Assembly: GCA_030042815.1 (NCBI GenBank)
Contig: JASHYY010000005.1
Span: forward strand, 1-8,727
Source: Thermoplasmata archaeon
Lineage (GTDB): Archaea; Thermoplasmatota; Thermoplasmata; Lutacidiplasmatales; UBA184
Reading direction: 5' to 3'
DNA: 8,727 nucleotides
Shown here: positions 5,186-8,727 of the stretch, piece by piece
Layout of the letters: every line of letters begins with the position of its first letter
How positions within the stretch are numbered: the stretch's first letter is position 1
Notes under the pieces: model-generated
Databases searched by the model: none
Told to the model about the DNA's origin: nothing
The model's input: the letters and a program-made list of their open reading frames with translations, nothing else
Position numbers and translations under genes: made by a program

Positions 5186-5854
5186 GGGCTCCGGCGGGAC
5201 CCGCCGAGACTGCGCCAGGAGCCGCTCGACCTCGAGGTCCGACACCTGGTCGAACGACCGGTAGAACTCGCCCACGGCGAAGAACACCTTGGGTTCGAGG
5301 AGCACGACGACTTCGTCGGCCTCCCTCGCCAGCTCGGCGACCGTTTCCGGCGGCGCGACCCCTACGGCCACCACTACCCGCCGCGCTCCGTGGGTCCGCA
5401 CGGACCGGATCGCCGCGCGGACACTGCCTCCCGTTGCCACCCCATCGTCGACCAGGATGACCGTACGACCCCGTACCGGGACCGGCGGGGCGGCCCCGCG
5501 ATACGCCGCGGCCCGCCGACGCACCTCTTCGAGCTCGCGGGCGATCGTGGTCTCGAGGTCTCGCACGCGATACCCCGCTTCGCGAACTCGGCGCTCGTCC
5601 AGGTAACGGGACCCGTCCTCCACGAGGGCCCCCAGTCCGTACTCGGGGTTCTCGGGGGCGCCCACCTTCCGCACGATCAGAACGTCGAGCGGGACCCGAA
5701 GCCGGCGAGCGATCTCGAAGGCGACCGGCACCCCGCCGCGGGGGAGGGCGAGGACGACCGGGGCTTCGGCCGCGAGGGGGGCCAACCGCTCCGCGAGCGT
5801 CCTCCCTGCCTCCTCGCGGTCCCGGAGGACCGGGGGAGCCGCCGGTCGGGCCAA
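5177..5854 (-). CDS. PRPP-loop phosphoribosyltransferase-domain protein
   Basis: The 225-residue product (from a TTG start) is a type I phosphoribosyltransferase fold. The PRPP-binding motif is VILVDDGVATGGS (132-144). The N-terminal signature is RDREEAGRTLAERL (11-24) with VVLALPRGGVPVAFEIA (33-49) and LDVLIVRKVGAPENPEYGLGALVEDG (57-82). This is the stand-alone family often annotated 'phosphoribosyltransferase', sometimes fused to dienelactone-hydrolase-like domains; its substrate is not established, and it lacks the hallmarks of Hpt, Apt or PyrE. No ATG or GTG sits near the conserved start; TTG 5854 with GGGGA seven bases upstream and a TTAA element about 41 bases upstream is my choice. An ATG at 5861 is in another frame, so a frame error just downstream of it is an alternative. 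It lies behind the DUF4760-like gene on the same strand and converges with the channel gene. Confidence 0.8.
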   Translation of the reverse strand: MARPAAPPVLRDREEAGRTLAERLAPLAAEAPVVLALPRGGVPVAFEIARRLRVPLDVLIVRKVGAPENPEYGLGALVEDGSRYLDERRVREAGYRVRDLETTIARELEEVRRRAAAYRGAAPPVPVRGRTVILVDDGVATGGSVRAAIRSVRTHGARRVVVAVGVAPPETVAELAREADEVVVLLEPKVFFAVGEFYRSFDQVSDLEVERLLAQSRRVPPEPVG

Positions 5855-5890
5855 GGGCCATCCCCGGGGACCCGAAAGAGCACCGGTTCC

Positions 5891-5899
5891 CGTTAATGC
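5891..5899 (-). promoter_or_regulatory. TATA-like element for the phosphoribosyltransferase gene
   Basis: GCATTAACG on the minus strand is the AT-rich spot in the 125-base gap, centred about 41 bases before the proposed TTG. Transcription near 5868 would leave a 14-base leader that includes GGGGA. This supports a start close to 5854 but does not prove it. Confidence 0.35.
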
Positions 5900-5979
5900 T
5901 GCGGTCGAGCCGGGTTGACCCGGCGGTCGGGGAGCCGGTCCCCCCCGGGCCCGGCGCCGAGAGGGTCCTTCCGCACCGG

Positions 5980-6525
5980 CTAGATCGATTCGAGGGTCGT
6001 CTCGCGCGTGAGGACGGCCTTCGCGTCGTTGCCCGGGTCCCGCGACATCGGGGCCCGATCCCCGAGGTGGCGCCGGTCCAGCTCCAGCAGCCGGTGATAC
6101 AGCCACTCGAACTCGTGGTACAGCAGCGGGTCCGAGAGGTTCGTCCGCAACTGACCGATCAGGTCGAGCGGATTTCGCAGCCACCAGTAGTAGCTCTCGA
6201 CCCATGTGCCGAACGCCTCCCAGACGAGGTCCGGGTCGAGGATCTTTCGGTGCGTGAGCGTGCCGACCAGCTCGAAGAACGTCGCGACCTCGACGCTCGC
6301 GATGTCCTGGTGCTGCTGGCGAAGCAGCCGGTCCGCGAGGTGGCGGCGGGCCGCACGCATCCGGGTGGAGTCGAACCGCTCCCGCAGGTTCATCACCGCG
6401 TTCGCCGAGTTCAGGCTCTGGGCCTGGCGGGTCTGCCAGTACATCAGGAGGAGCGTGCCGACGACGAGCACCCAGGTCCCGACCAGGGACCAGAGGGCGA
6501 CGTTGAACCAGTTGATGGACGACAT
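5980..6525 (-). CDS. One-TM membrane protein, DUF4760-like
   Basis: The 181-residue protein starts at ATG 6525. It has one hydrophobic segment at about 8-29 (FNVALWSLVGTWVLVVGTLLLMY), followed by a cytosolic, mostly helical region. The segment NLRERFDSTRMRAARRHLADRLL (46-68), the hydrophobic ATFFELVGTL (81-90) and a Trp/Tyr-rich stretch VWEAFGTWVESYYWWL (101-116) resemble the DUF4760 pattern of small membrane-anchored proteins with unknown role. The domain link is from memory of the pattern and moderate at best. The last ~25 residues are charged and probably disordered. It is divergent from the aspartate-ammonia ligase gene across a 184-base gap and lies 125 bases upstream of the phosphoribosyltransferase on the same strand. 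No function can be assigned. Confidence 0.75.
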   Translation of the reverse strand: MSSINWFNVALWSLVGTWVLVVGTLLLMYWQTRQAQSLNSANAVMNLRERFDSTRMRAARRHLADRLLRQQHQDIASVEVATFFELVGTLTHRKILDPDLVWEAFGTWVESYYWWLRNPLDLIGQLRTNLSDPLLYHEFEWLYHRLLELDRRHLGDRAPMSRDPGNDAKAVLTRETTLESI

Positions 6526-6548
6526 CCGACGGGGGCCGAGTTCCGTGC

Positions 6549-6567
6549 CGCTCCCGAAAGGGGAGCG
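6549..6567. repeat. 7-bp inverted repeat between divergent genes
   Basis: CGCTCCC (6549-6555) and GGGAGCG (6561-6567) are exact complements around GAAAG. It lies 24 bases upstream of the minus-strand ATG at 6525, where the promoter of the DUF4760-like gene should be. It could be an operator or just a short GC dyad. Confidence 0.35.
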
Positions 6568-6649
6568 CGTCGCCCACGAGAATCTTTCGGTCCCCGCGGG
6601 CGCGGCTCCGGACGGCCCGACCGTTCGGAGGCGGCCGTTGGCATGTGGA

Positions 6650-6699
6650 CGATATTTGACGGGAGGCTTATCCCGTCGAAGCCCGAGAACCCCCCGGAG
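6650..6699 (+). promoter_or_regulatory. Putative promoter and ribosome site of the asnA-type gene
   Basis: GATATTTGA (6651-6659) is the strongest AT-rich element in the gap and is about 55 bases before the ATG at 6710. This would give a leader of about 30 bases containing GGAG at 6696-6699, ten bases before the ATG. TTATCC at 6668-6673 is an alternative nearer TATA. Unlike most genes here, this one seems to have a leader. Confidence 0.4.
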
Positions 6700-6709
6700 T
6701 CCGACTTCT

Positions 6710-7843
6710 ATGCTCGATCTGAAGAAAGCGGACCTGGCCGGTCCGGGAATAGGAAACTACCCCGACGTGGAGAGGGCCCTGCCGAGCGACTACCATTCCT
6801 TGCTCTCTCCCCGCGACACGCAGCGGGCGATCTACGCGGTGAAGGCGTACATCGAGGACCACCTCTGCCGGGAACTGAACCTGATGATGGTCCAGGTGCC
6901 CCTGATCGTCTCGGTCGACAGCGGGGTCAACGACATGCTCGACCGCGACGGGTCGCGCACGCCGATCCAGTTCCACATCTCGAACGACCGAGACCAGCAC
7001 CCGATCGACGCGCAGGTGGTCCAGGCCGCCACGAAGTGGAAGCGGATGGCGCTCCGACAGTTTGGCTTCGCGCCCGGAGAGGGTCTCATCACCGACATGC
7101 GCGCGGTCCGGAAGGACTACTTCCTCGACCACGACCACAGTGCCTACGTCGACCAGTGGGACTGGGAGAAGGCGATCACCGAGGCCGACCGCAACCTCGA
7201 CTACCTGAAGGCGACGGTCCGGAAGATCTGGAAGGTCCTCACCGGGGCCGAGGAACGCGCCCGCACGCTCTTCCCCGCGCTGCGGGACTCGAGGTATCCG
7301 GACCTTCCGGAACAGATCCGTTTCATTCACGCCGAGGACATCCTGGACATGTATCCGGACCTCCCGCGCAAGCAGCGGGAGACCCAGCTCGTTCAGAAGT
7401 ACCCGGCGGTCTTCATCATCGGGATCGGCTGGCCCCTCAAGGACGGGTACCCGCACGAGATGCGGGCGGCCGACTACGACGACTGGGTCACCGAGACCCG
7501 CTCGGAGGACGGACGGCCGATGCACGGGTTGAACGGCGACATCCTCGTGTGGAACCCCGTGACCCGACGACGGCACGAGCTGATGAGCGGCGGGATCCGG
7601 GTCGTTCCGAAGACGCTCCGCCAGCAGCTCGAGATGTCGAAGCAGCTCGATTTCTTGCAGTACCCGTACCACCAGGCGATCCTCAACGGTCAGATCCCGC
7701 TCAGCATCGGGGGAGGGATCGGCCAGTCGCGGACCCAGATGCTCCTTCTGCGGAAGGCACATCTTGGCGAGGTCAGCGTCACGGTCTGGCCGAAGGTCCT
7801 CAAGGAGATCGGCGAGCGCAAGAACATCCACGTGCTCGAGTGA
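6710..7843 (+). CDS. asnA: Aspartate-ammonia ligase (asparagine synthetase A)
   Basis: The 377-residue protein is the ammonia-using asparagine synthetase, which converts aspartate, NH3 and ATP to asparagine, AMP and PPi and has a class II aminoacyl-tRNA synthetase fold. Recognisable blocks in order are KAYIEDHLCRELNLMMVQVPL (45-65), ATKWKRMALRQFGFAPGEGL (107-126), YVDQWDWEKAI (146-156), DYDDWVT (255-261), GLNGDILVWNP (273-283), SGGIRV (293-298) and IGGGIGQSR (333-341), the last being the class II motif-3 equivalent with its Arg. All look intact, so it should be active in the cytosol. At 377 residues it is longer than the ~330-residue enterobacterial enzyme, with extra sequence at the N-terminus and around 78-106; it resembles the Firmicutes/Bacteroidetes-type enzyme in places. 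ATG 6710 is preceded by GGAG. It faces the SWIM protein gene convergently, 49 bases apart. Confidence 0.94.
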   Translation: MLDLKKADLAGPGIGNYPDVERALPSDYHSLLSPRDTQRAIYAVKAYIEDHLCRELNLMMVQVPLIVSVDSGVNDMLDRDGSRTPIQFHISNDRDQHPIDAQVVQAATKWKRMALRQFGFAPGEGLITDMRAVRKDYFLDHDHSAYVDQWDWEKAITEADRNLDYLKATVRKIWKVLTGAEERARTLFPALRDSRYPDLPEQIRFIHAEDILDMYPDLPRKQRETQLVQKYPAVFIIGIGWPLKDGYPHEMRAADYDDWVTETRSEDGRPMHGLNGDILVWNPVTRRRHELMSGGIRVVPKTLRQQLEMSKQLDFLQYPYHQAILNGQIPLSIGGGIGQSRTQMLLLRKAHLGEVSVTVWPKVLKEIGERKNIHVLE

Positions 7844-7865
7844 ATCGGGGACCGTTCCGTCCGCG

Positions 7866-7906
7866 GGGCGCCACGGCGCGGTCCACGGCGCGCTACGGCG
7901 GCGCCC
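7866..7906. repeat. Short direct and inverted repeats at the asnA / SWIM convergent junction
   Basis: CCACGGCGCG occurs at 7871-7880 and 7883-7892, a 12-base period. GGGCGCC (7866-7872) and GGCGCCC (7900-7906) flank them as a perfect 7-bp inverted repeat around 27 bases. This could be a transcript-end structure for both convergent genes. In such GC-rich DNA it may also be chance. Confidence 0.3.
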
Positions 7907-8636
7907 TGCGCGCGAGCGCGGCGAGGTCGGCCGGGACCCGTATCCCTTCGTGGAGGGCGAGCGCCACCAGGTGCTTGCACGGGAGCCGCTGCGCCCGACG
8001 GGCCGCGATCGGGGTCCGGGACCAGCGGGTCGTCCACGCGGGGCACTCGCAGCTCGGAGGGTCGAGCGCCACCCGGTAACGGCCGTTCGCGAGCCACCCT
8101 CGGTCGTCCCGTTCCAGCACGACCTCCCGCGCCCGTTCGACGATCCGCTCCATCGCCCGGTCCCGCAGCTCCTCGCGTTCGGCGACCCGGTGCAGCGCGG
8201 TGTCGAGCGCCTCGCCCATCGCGTGCGCCAGTTCCGGGTCGGGAGCAAACTCGCTCTCGTACCGGACCGAGCGGAACCGGGCGAGGTCCCGGCCCAGCCG
8301 AGCCGCCGCGGCTCCCGCCCGCCGCAACCGGACGTCGGGCGTGCCGGTGAGCAGTCCGACGAGCCGGGGGTCCGCCACCGCGACGAGTAGCTCCGCGCAA
8401 CCCGCGGGACCCACTTCCCGGAGCCCGAGGCCGAGGGCGGCGATTTCGGCGGCGATGCGGGTACGCCCGTAGCGACGCGGACGCGCTCGCGCCGGCTGCG
8501 GGGTCCCGTCGACCCAGAGGCGCCAACCGAGCGCGGCGACGTGCGTGGTCTTCTCGAGGACGGCCGTAACCTCGAGACGGCAGGCTCCGACGGCTCGCCC
8601 CGGTTCCTCGCTCGAATCGAACGACGGCGGCACCAC
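7893..8636 (-). CDS. Degenerate RNase HI-like domain plus SWIM zinc-finger protein
   Basis: The C-terminal part of this 247-residue protein has a SWIM finger, C-x-C-x(n)-C-x-H: Cys196, Cys198, Cys220 and His222, within YRVALDPPSCECPAW and RLPCKHLVALAL. SWIM domains bind DNA or protein partners (family knowledge). The N-terminal part (about 18-149) follows the order of an RNase HI/RVT_3 fold: LEVTAVLEKT and GWRLWVDG strands, TRIAAEIAALGLGL helix with Glu64, LLVAVADPRLVGLLTG with Asp89, then LARFRSVRYESEF and ELAHAMGEAL. Glu64 and Asp89 sit where two catalytic acids belong; the first acid position looks like Thr24 or Glu22 and the last like His138, so activity is doubtful. A charged helix (150-175) joins the two. 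The start is GTG 8636 (a second GTG follows). The RNase H reading is from pattern only; the SWIM call is firm. Confidence 0.8.
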   Translation of the reverse strand: MVPPSFDSSEEPGRAVGACRLEVTAVLEKTTHVAALGWRLWVDGTPQPARARPRRYGRTRIAAEIAALGLGLREVGPAGCAELLVAVADPRLVGLLTGTPDVRLRRAGAAAARLGRDLARFRSVRYESEFAPDPELAHAMGEALDTALHRVAEREELRDRAMERIVERAREVVLERDDRGWLANGRYRVALDPPSCECPAWTTRWSRTPIAARRAQRLPCKHLVALALHEGIRVPADLAALARRAPP

Positions 8637-8727
8637 CGGCCTGCCCGCCGCAAGGGCCGCAACAGTACTTCAATCGATGCGCGCGGTCGGGGGAGAGAGC
8701 GGTGGGGATGCGCGACGGCGACCCCGG
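8637..8727. other. Right-edge stretch, likely promoter of the SWIM-protein gene
   Basis: No gene can be supported in the last 91 bases. The AT-rich patch at about 8662-8675 (AGTACTTCAATC on the plus strand) lies some 32 bases before the minus-strand GTG at 8636 and is the probable promoter. ATGs at 8677 and 8708 on the plus strand open frames that run out of the window without recognisable sequence. Confidence 0.35.

Noticed and set aside
3899..5896. A 665-codon open frame on the plus strand
   Set aside because: It overlaps the methyltransferase at 3780, the TMEM175-type channel and the antisense of the phosphoribosyltransferase, all with intact motifs. Its composition is Arg/Pro/Gly-rich without family features.
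5177..6577. Extending the phosphoribosyltransferase to 466 residues
   Set aside because: The upstream part lies in an alternative frame of the DUF4760-like gene and has shadow-like composition. Conserved sequence begins only around residue 10 of the short version, and a promoter-like TTAA lies between the two genes.
5896..8079. A 727-codon plus-strand frame
   Set aside because: It overlaps asnA in another frame and the antisense of the DUF4760-like gene. It contains no recognisable domain.
6668..8662. A 664-codon minus-strand frame covering asnA and the SWIM-protein region
   Set aside because: It is antisense to the highly conserved asnA and out of frame with the SWIM protein. It is rich in Val, Asp and Arg from reversed GC-biased codons and shows no motif.
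1..8727. CRISPR arrays, transposons, integrases, toxin-antitoxin or phage-defence modules
   Set aside because: I looked for regularly spaced repeats, terminal inverted repeats with target duplications, and hallmark motifs, and found none. The repeats present are short dyads at starts, stops or gene junctions.

Overview
The window looks like chromosomal DNA from a GC-rich archaeon, most likely an uncultured Thermoplasmatota-type lineage (inference; nothing here is a taxonomic marker). The best sign is the start-site architecture. Several genes begin with no Shine-Dalgarno sequence, and a short AT-rich TATA-like element sits about 24-30 bases upstream of the start codon, as expected for leaderless archaeal transcripts. 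Examples are the starts at 475, 1426 (minus), 2467 (minus), 2563 and 3780. Strong GC bias at third codon positions opens very long frames antisense to real genes; these are not counted as genes.

Layout from left to right: (1) 2-388, plus: the 3' part of a GNAT acetyltransferase cut by the window edge. (2) 475-651, plus: a 58-residue CDGSH iron-sulfur protein, whose 3' end overlaps tail-to-tail with (3) 614-1426, minus: a class I SAM methyltransferase of the DesVI/TylM1-like type. (4) 1526-2467, minus: a zinc-free, quinone-oxidoreductase-like MDR enzyme, divergent from (5) 2563-3033, plus: a small membrane-anchored, sequon-rich surface protein. The same G-rich motif follows the TATA-like element of both divergent promoters. 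(6) A 253-base non-coding stretch, then (7) 3287-3730, plus: an OsmC/Ohr-type thiol peroxidase whose start codon lies in the loop of a perfect 9-bp inverted repeat. (8) 3780-4406, plus: a second class I methyltransferase. (9) 4446-5162, plus: a TMEM175-family (DUF1211) predicted K+ channel. (10) 5177-5854, minus: a stand-alone PRPP-loop phosphoribosyltransferase, probably TTG-started. (11) 5980-6525, minus: a one-TM DUF4760-like protein. (12) 6710-7843, plus: an AsnA-type aspartate-ammonia ligase. (13) 7893-8636, minus: a protein with a degenerate RNase HI-like domain followed by a SWIM zinc finger. The last 91 bases hold only its probable promoter.

The genes do not form one pathway. CDGSH, MDR reductase and OsmC are all plausible redox or stress functions, but each has its own promoter and orientation alternates, so this reads as a set of small independent units. 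I see no CRISPR array, transposase, integrase, RNA gene or phage module. The points most worth a second look are the hairpin around the OsmC start, the mirrored motif between 2480 and 2546, and the RNase HI-like/SWIM architecture.
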